Below, in pieces: positions 49,938 through 58,135 of a stretch of DNA of 64,000 nucleotides (position 1 is the stretch's first letter; every line of letters starts with the position of its first letter). The notes under the pieces are model-generated. The model saw only the letters and a program-made list of their open reading frames with translations, made no database searches and was not told the DNA's origin. The stretch covers positions 1 to 64,000 of the forward strand of contig FQWG01000019.1 in NCBI GenBank assembly GCA_900129595.1, given 5' to 3'. The DNA is from Flavobacterium frigidimaris (GTDB lineage Bacteria; Bacteroidota; Bacteroidia; Flavobacteriales; Flavobacteriaceae). Position numbers and translations under genes: made by a program.

Positions 49938-50018
49938 TTACTTTTTTTTATTTAGATACCGGTATCCCAGAGCAATTATTATAACAACTAGTGATGGAAA
50001 TAGAGCTGGATAATTCAT
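49938..50018 (-). CDS. Membrane microprotein C (26 residues, IIIALGY family)
   Basis: ATG 50016-50018 to TAA 49938-49940. The peptide begins MNYPALFPSLVVIIIALGYR and ends YLNKKK. Compared with microproteins A and B, the DNA has several synonymous-looking differences in the conserved core (GCTCTGGGA against GCATTAGGA), as expected for a selected protein. It is the first gene of the second set, divergent from the XRE regulator at 50163. Confidence 0.75.
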   Translation of the reverse strand: MNYPALFPSLVVIIIALGYRYLNKKK

Positions 50019-50162
50019 TTTCTTATTTGATTAAGAATAATTAATAAAGATCAAATCTATCTATAATTTTAAATAAGTCTTGTTCGGAAATCGGTTATTT
50101 TAAATCTGTATTCGGGATATTGCAAAATATTTCTTACGTTTACTTTCGTAAAAATGTTAATT
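50019..50162. promoter_or_regulatory. Divergent control region of the second set
   Basis: A 144-bp region between microprotein C and XRE regulator 2. It contains a small palindromic site, TTACGTTTACTTTCGTAA (50134-50151), just before the regulator start, a plausible autoregulatory operator. Confidence 0.35.
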
Positions 50163-50513
50163 ATGAACACAATTATAGGAAATAAGCTTAAAGAATTGCG
50201 ACGGTCTAAGAATCTGTCACAAGAGCAAGTGGCAGATTTTTTGCATATATCATTATCTGCGTACTCAAGAATGGAAAGAGGAGAAAGCACTTCCTGGGCA
50301 AGTCATTTTAATAAAATTTGTGAGGTTTTTGAAATAGCACCGGAAGACTTGGTGCGGAAAGAATCGAAATTTTCGTTAAATGGAAATTTAATAAAAGAAC
50401 CTTTTGAGGAAATTAAAACGCTTAGCGGTTACAAAAAAATAATAAAAGAATACGAATTGAAGATTGAAGATCTAAAAATTATAATAAGTAATAATAATAA
50501 GAAGAAGAAATAA
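50163..50513 (+). CDS. XRE-family regulator 2 of the DUF5808 cluster
   Basis: A 116-residue paralogue of the regulator at 44962. The HTH_3 domain (about 5-62; LKELRRSKNLSQEQVADFL, SLSAYSRMERGES) is followed by a charged coiled-coil tail (about 85-116). The ATG at 50163 (MNTIIGNKL) aligns with the MNIVVANKI start of regulator 1; an ATG three codons upstream (50154) is also possible. It is divergent from the microprotein C operon and followed by a hairpin. Confidence 0.87.
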   Translation: MNTIIGNKLKELRRSKNLSQEQVADFLHISLSAYSRMERGESTSWASHFNKICEVFEIAPEDLVRKESKFSLNGNLIKEPFEEIKTLSGYKKIIKEYELKIEDLKIIISNNNKKKK

Positions 50514-50514
50514 T

Positions 50515-50542
50515 AAAGGCTTCACTTATTGGTGAGGTCTTT
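50515..50542 (+). terminator. Terminator after XRE regulator 2
   Basis: AAAGGCTTCAC (50515-50525) and GTGAGGTCTTT (50532-50542) form an 11-bp stem with one non-canonical pair. It is an inverted relative of the hairpin at 51040-51067, with loops TTATTG and CAATAA. Confidence 0.75.
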
Positions 50543-50691
50543 GACTGTCTAATATTTCTGTTTTCTGAGCTTTAAAAATTTAGATAAAAACTGTTATCAA
50601 TAGTATTTTAAATATATAAGTTTATGATGTAATAGATTCACATTGTAAAATGTTGTCGAGGGGATTAGTTTAGAAAAGTATAGTAATGATG

Positions 50692-50928
50692 CTATTGTTT
50701 ATATTTAGCATATTTTATGAAGATCAGAATTATGGCAAATAATAATGAAAGGATAATTATGTTGTTGGAGTTTGCATAATTAGCGTGCCACCCAAGTTCT
50801 TTCATTTTCTTAGGAAAGTATTGCCTTTTGTCTTTCGGATTGTAATAAAACATTCCCCAGATCCAATTTTCAGGATCATTTTCCCATTCATTTTTGATTT
50901 CTTCGCTTGGCTCATTGTTATCTCTCAT
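50692..50928 (-). CDS. DUF5808-like small membrane protein, copy 4 (most diverged)
   Basis: A 78-residue paralogue: EPSEEIKNEWENDPENW, WIWGMFYYNPKDKRQYFPKK, then GWHANYANSNNI and one hydrophobic helix ending KYAKYKQ. The core is clear, but the second half (GWTINF, PNSVF) has drifted. Unlike the other three it has no microprotein gene directly upstream; I searched 50929-51040 on the minus strand without finding one. Two related hairpins in opposite orientation bracket it. Confidence 0.78.
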   Translation of the reverse strand: MRDNNEPSEEIKNEWENDPENWIWGMFYYNPKDKRQYFPKKMKELGWHANYANSNNIIILSLLFAIILIFIKYAKYKQ

Positions 50929-51039
50929 GATTTGGGAACTTTAAATTTTTAGAAAAACATAAGTAAATTTAGTAAATTATTTTTAGGTTTTTTAATAATG
51001 ATCTATTTGTAAAGCAGTGTAAGTGGTTTAAGAAACAAA

Positions 51040-51067
51040 AAAGGCTTCACCAATAAGTGAAGCCTTT
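51040..51067. terminator. Terminator downstream of the aspartate kinase gene
   Basis: AAAGGCTTCAC (51040-51050) pairs perfectly with GTGAAGCCTTT (51057-51067), loop CAATAA, and an A-run precedes it for the minus strand. Confidence 0.88.
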
Positions 51068-51106
51068 CGTATAATTGAATTAAATAATTAACTTAATAAA
51101 GAAGAT

Positions 51107-52366
51107 TTAATTAATCTCTTTAGTAACGATTTGCATTGTCTCGCGGCTTACTTGTTTAAGTAAAACCACTTTATTGTCTTCTACAGTTTCTGCCGCCTGT
51201 TCTGTAAAGTGACGAATCGTATATAAGGTTACATTTTCATTAAAATCGACTTTGAATTTTTTAGAAAGTATCGCATTTAGTTCTGTAAAATTTTCGAATT
51301 TATCCTCTACACAAACAGAGAAACTAATAGCAGAATTCTGAATCAGATTTACTTTTATCTTAAATTCGTGAAACAAAGCAAAAATCTCACTGATGTTTTC
51401 TTCCATTATAAAAGAGAAATCAATTGATGAAAGCGAAATCAAAAGCTGGTTTCTTTTTACAATGAAACATGGATATTGTGGTTCTAAATCAACACCTTTA
51501 GAAACACAAGTTCCTTTTAGTAACGGGTTGATAAACGATTTTACGTATAACGGAATTTCCTTTTTCTGTAAAGGCTGTAATGTTTTAGGGTGAATAACCG
51601 TTGCACCGTAAAACGCCAATTCGATCGCTTCACGATACGAAATCTGGTTTAATAAACTCGCATTTTCAAAATAACGAGGGTCAGCATTCATAACTCCCGG
51701 AACGTCTTTCCAGATCGTTACACTCTCCGCATTCAGGCAATAAGCAAAAATTCCTGCAGTATAATCAGAACCCTCACGGCCCAAAGTAGTAGTAAAGTTA
51801 TTTTCGTCAGCACCTAAAAATCCTTGTGTGATGTTTAAGATTTTGCGTTTTACATTTTTACTGATCAATTGTTGGGTGGTTTCCCAGTCTACTTCGGCGT
51901 CTCTGTAATTCGCATTCGTTTTAATAAAATTACGAACATCAAGCCACTGTGTCTGAATTCCTCTGAAATTCATATAATGACTTAAGATTGTAGTCGAAAT
52001 CAACTCTCCAAAGCTCACAATCTGATCGTAAACAAAATTGTAATTAGGAGATTTATTGTGTGCAAGGAAATATTCTAATTCAGAAAATAGCGCTTTTACA
52101 GCAGTAAAAACTTCATGTTTTTCATCCTCAAATAAATCCAATAAGATTTGATTGTGGTATTTTTTTATTTCCTGTACAGAGGAGTTCAACTCTGCTGATT
52201 TATCAAAATAATTCTTGATGACAACCTCAAGGGCATTTGTGGTTTTTCCCATTGCCGAAACAACCAAAATCACATCTTCATAACCTACTTTTTGCAAAAC
52301 GTCATATACGTTTTTAATTCCATCAGCATCTTTAACTGATGCGCCACCAAATTTAAATACTCTCAT
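51107..52366 (-). CDS. lysC: Aspartate kinase
   Basis: A 419-residue monofunctional aspartokinase, the first step of lysine, threonine and methionine synthesis. The N-terminal kinase signature VFKFGGASVKDADGI, VVSAMGKTTNAL, the catalytic core FTTTLGREGSDYTAG and WKDVPGVMNADPR are intact. The C-terminal about 130 residues form ACT-like regulatory domains (LLISLSSIDFSFIMEENISEIF). It has no fused homoserine dehydrogenase. It is monocistronic with a strong terminator, and no leader attenuator is seen. Confidence 0.93.
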   Translation of the reverse strand: MRVFKFGGASVKDADGIKNVYDVLQKVGYEDVILVVSAMGKTTNALEVVIKNYFDKSAELNSSVQEIKKYHNQILLDLFEDEKHEVFTAVKALFSELEYFLAHNKSPNYNFVYDQIVSFGELISTTILSHYMNFRGIQTQWLDVRNFIKTNANYRDAEVDWETTQQLISKNVKRKILNITQGFLGADENNFTTTLGREGSDYTAGIFAYCLNAESVTIWKDVPGVMNADPRYFENASLLNQISYREAIELAFYGATVIHPKTLQPLQKKEIPLYVKSFINPLLKGTCVSKGVDLEPQYPCFIVKRNQLLISLSSIDFSFIMEENISEIFALFHEFKIKVNLIQNSAISFSVCVEDKFENFTELNAILSKKFKVDFNENVTLYTIRHFTEQAAETVEDNKVVLLKQVSRETMQIVTKEIN

Positions 52367-52432
52367 TTTTAATTTTAGATTTTTAATTTTAGACTTCAGA
52401 TTAATGAAATCTACTATTCTTTATGATTTTTT

Positions 52433-52563
52433 TGCCACAGATTAAAATGATTTCAAAGATTTTTTGCCAATAGTTGGCATAAATAAATTTGTGTACATTC
52501 GTGAAATTCGTGGCGAACTTACCCCAGATTTTAAAATCATTTTAATCCTATAATCTGTGGCAA
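52433..52563. repeat. Inverted repeat of the CCACAGATT family
   Basis: TTTTGCCACAGATTAAAATG on the left (from 52432) faces the complementary AATCTGTGGCAAAA ending near 52564, with TTTTAATC and CATTTTAA inner pairs. A relative forms the inner palindrome at 3308-3395. Confidence 0.7.
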
Positions 52564-52570
52564 AATATTT

Positions 52571-53059
52571 TTATAATTTTTCTAAGAACGAATTAATTCC
52601 GTTTTCATCCATTTGAACCACTTGCCAGTCTTCAAGAATTTTAGCTCCTGAATTTTCATAGAACTTCACAGCGGGAGTATTCCAGGCCAGAACATTCCAG
52701 TCTATTCTTCGCACGTTATCTCGCTTTCCTTGTTTCATTATTTCAGAATAAAGTGCAGATCCTAAACCTGTCCCGCGCATTTTTTCTTTAACAACCAAAT
52801 CCTCAAGATGTATTGTTTTTCCTTTCCAGGTAGAATATCTGTAATAGTACAATGCGATTCCAACAATTTCTTTATTACTTAATTCATCTTCAATCTCTGC
52901 AACAAATACATGAAATAACGGTTTTTCGCCAAAGCCATCACGTACTAAATCGTCAACAGTTATAACAACAGCTTCAGGTTCATTTTCGAATATTGCCAAC
53001 TCCTGTATTAATCCCAAAACCGATTTCATGTCTTCAGGATTTCCTTTTCTAATATTCAT
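52571..53059 (-). CDS. GNAT N-acetyltransferase, diamine/thialysine (SSAT)-like
   Basis: A 162-residue acetyltransferase. The acetyl-CoA loop is RGTGLGSALYSEI (about residues 94-106), preceded by YYYRYSTWKGKTIHLEDLVV. That strand pattern, with DWNVLAWNTPAVKFYENSGA, is typical of spermidine/spermine or thialysine acetyltransferases. The substrate is not certain. It is upstream of lysC on the same strand but separated by a palindromic repeat. Confidence 0.85.
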   Translation of the reverse strand: MNIRKGNPEDMKSVLGLIQELAIFENEPEAVVITVDDLVRDGFGEKPLFHVFVAEIEDELSNKEIVGIALYYYRYSTWKGKTIHLEDLVVKEKMRGTGLGSALYSEIMKQGKRDNVRRIDWNVLAWNTPAVKFYENSGAKILEDWQVVQMDENGINSFLEKL

Positions 53060-53321
53060 ATTATGTCATTTTATTTTATTCCGGAATATAGTGTTGCCTT
53101 TTTTTAGCTCAAAAATTCTTTGTACGAATTTCTTGTAAGGGCAATTCATATATTCTTATTATTAAGCGTTTATTCGCTAAAAATCTATTTTTTTATTCGG
53201 TACTTACTGTCTTTAATTAGCAAATATACAATAGTGTCAAACTAACAAAATAATTTTTGAATCATTCTCACAAAAAAAGCGATATTTGTGACTTATAATC
53301 AAAAACTACAACGATATAGCA

Positions 53322-54329
53322 ATGGAAGAACGCAATAAAACACTAGGAGAGTTTATTATTGAGAACCAAAAAGCATTTCAGTATTCGTCGGGAGAGCTTT
53401 CCCGAATTATCAACTCTATACGTTTGGCGGCAAAAGTCGTAAACTATAAAGTCAACAAAGCCGGATTGGTGGATATTATTGGCGCCGTAGGCGAACAAAA
53501 TATCCAGGGAGAAGACCAGCAAAAATTAGATGTGTATGCAAACGAAGTATTTATCCAGACGTTAATAAACCGTGAGATTGTCTGTGGTATTGCTTCAGAA
53601 GAGAACGACGAATTTATTACTGTCAAGGGGAGCGACAACAGTAATAATAATAAGTACGTGATCTTGATGGATCCGCTTGACGGATCCTCAAACATTGATG
53701 TAAATGTTTCTCTTGGGACTATTTTTTCTGTTTTCAGAAGAATTACACCAATAGGAACCCCGGTAACAAGCGAGGATTTTTTACAACCGGGAATCAATCA
53801 AGTTGCAGCAGGTTATGTAATTTATGGAACTTCGACCATGTTGGTGTATACTACAGGTCATGGCGTAAATGGTTTTACACTGAATCCGGCGATCGGAACA
53901 TTTTATTTGTCACATCCTAATATGAAATTTCCGGAAAACGGAAATATCTATTCGGTAAACGAGGGAAATTATGTTCATTTTCCGCAAGGTGTAAAAAATT
54001 ACATTAAATATTGCCAGAGAGAAGAAGAAGACAGACCTTATACGTCAAGGTATATTGGAAGTCTCGTATCTGATTTTCATAGAAATATGATCAAAGGCGG
54101 AATTTATTTGTATCCAACAAGCTCAAAAGCACCAAAAGGAAAGTTGCGTTTGTTGTATGAATGCAACCCAATGGCGTTTATTGCAGAACAGGCAGGAGGA
54201 AAAGCAACAGATGGTTTTGGAAGAATTATGGAAATCCAGCCAACTGAATTACACGAAAGAGTTCCTTTTTTCTGCGGCAGTTATAATATGGTAGAAAAAG
54301 CGGAGCAGTTTATGGCGGAAGCTTTATAG
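53322..54329 (+). CDS. fbp: Class I fructose-1,6-bisphosphatase
   Basis: A 335-residue gluconeogenic phosphatase. The metal-binding and catalytic signature VILMDPLDGSSNIDVNVSLGTIFSVFR is present, with GAVGEQNIQGEDQQKLD, CGIASEEND upstream and the sugar-binding LRLLYECNPMAFIAEQAGG. The length matches the family. It is monocistronic and followed by a terminator. The 262-bp upstream spacer has GATATTTG near 53281 as a possible -7 box. Confidence 0.96.
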   Translation: MEERNKTLGEFIIENQKAFQYSSGELSRIINSIRLAAKVVNYKVNKAGLVDIIGAVGEQNIQGEDQQKLDVYANEVFIQTLINREIVCGIASEENDEFITVKGSDNSNNNKYVILMDPLDGSSNIDVNVSLGTIFSVFRRITPIGTPVTSEDFLQPGINQVAAGYVIYGTSTMLVYTTGHGVNGFTLNPAIGTFYLSHPNMKFPENGNIYSVNEGNYVHFPQGVKNYIKYCQREEEDRPYTSRYIGSLVSDFHRNMIKGGIYLYPTSSKAPKGKLRLLYECNPMAFIAEQAGGKATDGFGRIMEIQPTELHERVPFFCGSYNMVEKAEQFMAEAL

Positions 54330-54365
54330 TATTCAGTGACAGTCTCAGATTGAACTATAAGTAGA

Positions 54366-54407
54366 AAACCCGACAGATTTTTGAAATTTCAAATCTGTCG
54401 GGTTTAT
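54366..54407 (+). terminator. Terminator after fbp
   Basis: AAACCCGACAGATTT (54366-54380) pairs with AAATCTGTCGGGTTT (54391-54405), a 15-bp stem. It shares the CCCGACAG core with the terminator at 24477-24509. Confidence 0.85.
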
Positions 54408-54466
54408 TTATTTTAGCTAAACTGTTTACTGTGACTGAAAACTGCCACTGAAAACGGAATACTTTC

Positions 54467-54898
54467 TTACTTGTTCATGTTTTCCATTTCGAAAAGGAAA
54501 GTATCCAAATCTACTTTTTTATCTACTAAAGACAATGCTTTTGATACAATGTAATTTACGTTTCCAGGAGTAAAACCTAATGCCAATCCCATACGGGTTA
54601 ACATTACTTCCTGCTGATCTCCTAAATGATGGTCTACGTGCACCATTCTCGCTAAATCAAACAAACGCTCTAAACGCTGTGTATATAAATAAGGAGGATT
54701 TATTGCATGTTTCCAAGGATCTGTAAGGATTTCATTGTATTCGTCTTCCGAAATTTCTAATCTGGAAGCTAATTTATTTAAGAAGTCTTTTTCTTCTAAA
54801 CTTACTTTGCCGTCAGCAAAAGCTACACGAACAATGGCAGAGAAATGACCTCTGTTTCTTTCTTTGAATTCGTTATCAAATAATTCTGAAAATGGCAT
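54467..54898 (-). CDS. TerB-like cytosolic protein
   Basis: A 143-residue all-helical protein. RNRGHFSAIVRVAFADGKVSLEEKDFL with the second acidic helix RLEISEDEYNEIL is the TerB fold, in which DGKxSxxE forms a metal-binding loop. The role in Bacteroidota is unknown; TerB in other bacteria is linked to tellurite and membrane stress. The ATG at 54898 (MPFSELF) is preferred to 54922. It is monocistronic and convergent with fbp. Confidence 0.8.
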   Translation of the reverse strand: MPFSELFDNEFKERNRGHFSAIVRVAFADGKVSLEEKDFLNKLASRLEISEDEYNEILTDPWKHAINPPYLYTQRLERLFDLARMVHVDHHLGDQQEVMLTRMGLALGFTPGNVNYIVSKALSLVDKKVDLDTFLFEMENMNK

Positions 54899-55068
54899 AA
54901 TTTGTTGATTTTTATATGGCAAAGATAATTTTTATTTTAAATTATTAATTTTAATTTTCTCATAAAATTTAACTTATTTTTATTCCTTCATTTACGCTGT
55001 GTCCTCTTTAGTTTTTCAAAATAAATCGTAAGTTTACAGCCCCTAATCATTTTAATAGTAGTACCCGT

Positions 55069-55662
55069 ATGTCAGAATTTTGGATTTATTTTCAAATAGG
55101 ATTAAAGCACGTTTTAGATATTCATGCTTATGATCATGTTCTTTTTTTAATTGCGTTAACAACTCCTTATTTGTTTAAAGACTGGAAACGTATTTTGCTT
55201 TTAGTTACTGTTTTTACAATTGGCCATACTTTGGCTTTGTTACTTTCAGTTTTTGGAATCATAGCAATAAAAGTGAATACTGTTGAATTTTTAATTCCAA
55301 TCACAATTTTAATAACCGCGGTCTTTAATCTTTTTACAGCAGGGAAAGCGTCAAAGAATGACGGATTGAATTTAGTGTTTTTTGTAACGTTGTTTTTTGG
55401 AATAATTCACGGACTTGGATTCTCCAATTATTTCAAGACGATTTTAGGAGGCTCACCTGGTTCAAAATTACTACCTTTAGGCGAATTTGCTTTGGGAATC
55501 GAAGCAGCTCAGTTAGTTGTAGTCTTTGTGGTTTTGATAGTATCCTATATTGTACAGACCGTATTTCGTTTTTCAAAACGCGATTGGGCACTCGTAATGT
55601 CGGCTTTTGTTATAGGAGTAGTAGTTCCTATGATTATCGAAAGCCCAATTTGGAACAGATAA
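55069..55662 (+). CDS. HupE/UreJ-like membrane protein
   Basis: A 197-residue membrane protein with six or seven helices. Histidines inside helices (GLKHVLDIHAYDHVLFLIAL, TIGHTLALLL, GIIHGLGFSNYF) are the hallmark of the HupE/UreJ_2 family of predicted metal permeases or accessory proteins. No hydrogenase or urease genes are nearby, so a metal substrate is only a suggestion. It is 5 bp upstream of the deaminase gene, in the same operon. Confidence 0.85.
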   Translation: MSEFWIYFQIGLKHVLDIHAYDHVLFLIALTTPYLFKDWKRILLLVTVFTIGHTLALLLSVFGIIAIKVNTVEFLIPITILITAVFNLFTAGKASKNDGLNLVFFVTLFFGIIHGLGFSNYFKTILGGSPGSKLLPLGEFALGIEAAQLVVVFVVLIVSYIVQTVFRFSKRDWALVMSAFVIGVVVPMIIESPIWNR

Positions 55663-55667
55663 AATAA

Positions 55668-56099
55668 ATGGAAGAAAAAAAATTAAATAAATACGATAAG
55701 GCGTATTTGAGAATTGCCAGAGAATGGGGTTCGCTTTCGTATTGTAAACGAAAACAAGTAGGTGCGATTATCGTAAAAGACCGAATGATTATTTCTGATG
55801 GCTACAACGGAACGCCATCCGGTTTTGAAAATTGCTGCGAAGATGAAGAAGGTTTAACGCGATGGGATGTTTTGCATGCTGAAGCAAACGCGATCCTGAA
55901 AGTAGCCAGATCAACACAATCCTGCGAAGGAGCGACTTTGTATATTACACTTTCGCCCTGCAAAGAGTGCAGCAAATTAATACATCAGTCCGGAATAAAA
56001 AGAGTAGTGTATCAAAATGGATATCGTGATGATTCCGGAATTCAGTTTTTAATAAAAGCAGGTGTTGAAGTACAGCATATTCCTGTTTTAGAAGAGTGA
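55668..56099 (+). CDS. dCMP deaminase-like zinc deaminase (ComEB type)
   Basis: A 143-residue zinc deaminase. The active site is HAEANAIL (about residues 71-78) and the zinc cysteines are in LSPCKECSKLI. The N-terminal YLRIAREWGSLSYCKRKQVGAI and the GYNGTPSGFENC loop are characteristic of dCMP deaminases, which supply dUMP for thymidylate. Its stop overlaps the next gene's ATG by one base (TGATG). It is the second gene of the HupE-deaminase-S41 operon. Confidence 0.9.
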   Translation: MEEKKLNKYDKAYLRIAREWGSLSYCKRKQVGAIIVKDRMIISDGYNGTPSGFENCCEDEEGLTRWDVLHAEANAILKVARSTQSCEGATLYITLSPCKECSKLIHQSGIKRVVYQNGYRDDSGIQFLIKAGVEVQHIPVLEE

Positions 56100-57676
56100 T
56101 GAAATTGAACTCAAAATATTTGCCAATCATTATCGGAGCGACTTTTGCTCTTGGTATTGTCATCGGAAGCCTTATGAATGCTCCCGTTGATGATCAGCTG
56201 TTGGCTAAAAATTACTCAAAAACCAAGCTGAATAAACTCATTGATTTTATCAATAACGAATATGTTGACAGTATCAATACAGATTCTATTGTAAACCTCA
56301 CCGTAGACAATATCTTATCAAAATTAGATCCCCATTCTGTTTACATTCCGCCTACGGAACAAGCTGAAGTAGCTGAAAGCATGAAAGGTGATTTCGTTGG
56401 AATCGGAATCAATTTTTATATGTATAAGGATTCTGTTGCGATTATAAAACCTATTGAAAACGGACCTTCGGCGAAAGCCGGAATAAAATCAGGAGACCGA
56501 ATTTTATTTGCCGGAAAAACAAAACTATACGGCAGAAGATTGCCTTCAGATAGTTTATTCTCCAAACTAAAAGGAATTAAAGGTTCTGAAATTGAATTGA
56601 CTGTCTTTAGGAAATCAGAACAAAAGAAACTGAAGTTTAAAGTAAAACGAGATATTATCCCAATAAAAAGTGTCGATGCTTCTTTGTTGCTCGATAATAA
56701 AACGGGTTACATCAAAATCAATCGTTTTGCCGAAACTACTTTTAATGAATTCAAAACCGGTTTAACAAGGCTGAAACAAAAAGGAATTGAATCGCTAATT
56801 ATAGACCTTCGCGATAATGGCGGCGGCTATATGGAAGAAGCTATTGCAATTGCCGATGAGTTCTTGAAAGACAAGCAATTGATTGTTTTTACCAAAAATA
56901 AAAACGGAACCACTGAAAAAACATATGCTACAAAAGCAGGAAGTTTTGAAACTGGAAAAGTCTATGTTTTGATCAATGAAAACAGCGCCTCGGCAAGTGA
57001 GATTCTGGCCGGAGCAATTCAGGATAGTGATCGCGGAACGATTGTAGGCCGACGTTCTTTTGGAAAAGGATTGGTACAGCGCGAAATGGATTTCAATGAC
57101 GGCTCGGCTGTGAGATTAACCGTGGCAAGATATTATACGCCAACCGGAAGATCGATTCAAAAGCCATATAAAAAAGGCAATGAGGAATATTTTAAGGAAT
57201 CAGAATCCCGTATCAAATCCGGTGAGCTTTATGCAAAAGACAGCATAAAAGTAGCAGATTCTTTGAAGTTTAAAACTCCAAAAGGAAAAATTGTATACGG
57301 AGGCGGCGGAATCGTTCCGGATGTGTTTGTGCCAATGGAAGCAGAACACGGAAATGAAAATGTAGCCTATCTGATGCAGACCGGAATCGTTGGGCATTTT
57401 GTCTTCGAAGAATTAGATAAAAACAGAGACGCTTTTAAAGATCTTCATTTTAATGAGTTTTTGGATAAAATGAAAAACTCAGATGTTTATTTTAAAAAGT
57501 TTAGAACCTATATTTTAATGACAGGTTTAGACCTGAAATTAGATAAAACCAAAGCTTTGGTGAATCGTTATATTACCGCAGAATTTGCGAGACAACTGTA
57601 TGGTGAATTGTATTATTATGATGTGATCCTGAAAGAAGATGCGATGATTAAAGCAGTTTTGAGTCCAAAAAAGTAA
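56099..57676 (+). CDS. S41 carboxy-terminal processing protease (CtpA type)
   Basis: A 525-residue protease. It has an N-terminal signal anchor (about 7-24), a PDZ domain (about 85-170; MKGDFVGIGINFYMYKDSVAII, GPSAKAGIKSGDRIL) and an S41 catalytic core with nucleophile serine in NENSASASEILAGA and lysine in SFGKGLVQ. It acts in the periplasm on unfolded or C-terminally tagged proteins. The start is ATG 56099, coupled to the upstream stop; the GTG at 56096 is an alternative. The C-terminal about 120 residues are an extra helical extension often seen in Bacteroidota. Confidence 0.92.
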   Translation: MKLNSKYLPIIIGATFALGIVIGSLMNAPVDDQLLAKNYSKTKLNKLIDFINNEYVDSINTDSIVNLTVDNILSKLDPHSVYIPPTEQAEVAESMKGDFVGIGINFYMYKDSVAIIKPIENGPSAKAGIKSGDRILFAGKTKLYGRRLPSDSLFSKLKGIKGSEIELTVFRKSEQKKLKFKVKRDIIPIKSVDASLLLDNKTGYIKINRFAETTFNEFKTGLTRLKQKGIESLIIDLRDNGGGYMEEAIAIADEFLKDKQLIVFTKNKNGTTEKTYATKAGSFETGKVYVLINENSASASEILAGAIQDSDRGTIVGRRSFGKGLVQREMDFNDGSAVRLTVARYYTPTGRSIQKPYKKGNEEYFKESESRIKSGELYAKDSIKVADSLKFKTPKGKIVYGGGGIVPDVFVPMEAEHGNENVAYLMQTGIVGHFVFEELDKNRDAFKDLHFNEFLDKMKNSDVYFKKFRTYILMTGLDLKLDKTKALVNRYITAEFARQLYGELYYYDVILKEDAMIKAVLSPKK

Positions 57677-57693
57677 TCCTTAATTTTTGTCAG

Positions 57694-58059
57694 ATGAAAA
57701 TAGAAACTATTGTAAATGCTGAAATCGAACTTCTAACGGCTATTAAGAATGCGGATGTTCCAACTCTGGAAAAAATGCTGCACGATGATTTACTGTTTAA
57801 TTTACCGGACGGACAAACCATCACAAAAGAGGTTGATTTAGAATCGTATCGTTCAGGCAAAATAAAAATCGAAACACTTGAAGCTGCAGATCAAATTATT
57901 AATGTAATTGAGGATACAGCAGTGGTGAGTGTGATTATTTTGTTAAAAGGAACATATGATAATAATCCTATCGCTAATTCATTTCGTTATATAAGAGTCT
58001 GGAGGCAATTCGGCGAAAGCCTGAAAGTAATTGCCGGAAGTTGCGTCACTCTACAGTGA
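57694..58059 (+). CDS. NTF2-like / DUF4440 protein
   Basis: A 121-residue cytosolic protein with the cone-shaped NTF2-like pattern: an N-terminal helix ELLTAIKNADVPTLEKMLHDDLLFNLPDG and strands ending in FRYIRVWRQFGESLKVIAGSC. It has no catalytic residues that fix a function. It lies 17 bp after the protease gene, probably in the same transcript. Confidence 0.75.
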   Translation: MKIETIVNAEIELLTAIKNADVPTLEKMLHDDLLFNLPDGQTITKEVDLESYRSGKIKIETLEAADQIINVIEDTAVVSVIILLKGTYDNNPIANSFRYIRVWRQFGESLKVIAGSCVTLQ

Positions 58060-58135
58060 AATAATAATAATTATTTAAAAGATAATGTAATAGATCTTAT
58101 CTAAAAGGAACGAGATTTACATTTAAAATATATAC

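Noticed and set aside
50929..51039. A fourth IIIALGY microprotein upstream of DUF5808 copy 4
   Set aside because: No minus-strand frame with a start codon, hydrophobic core and basic end exists there.
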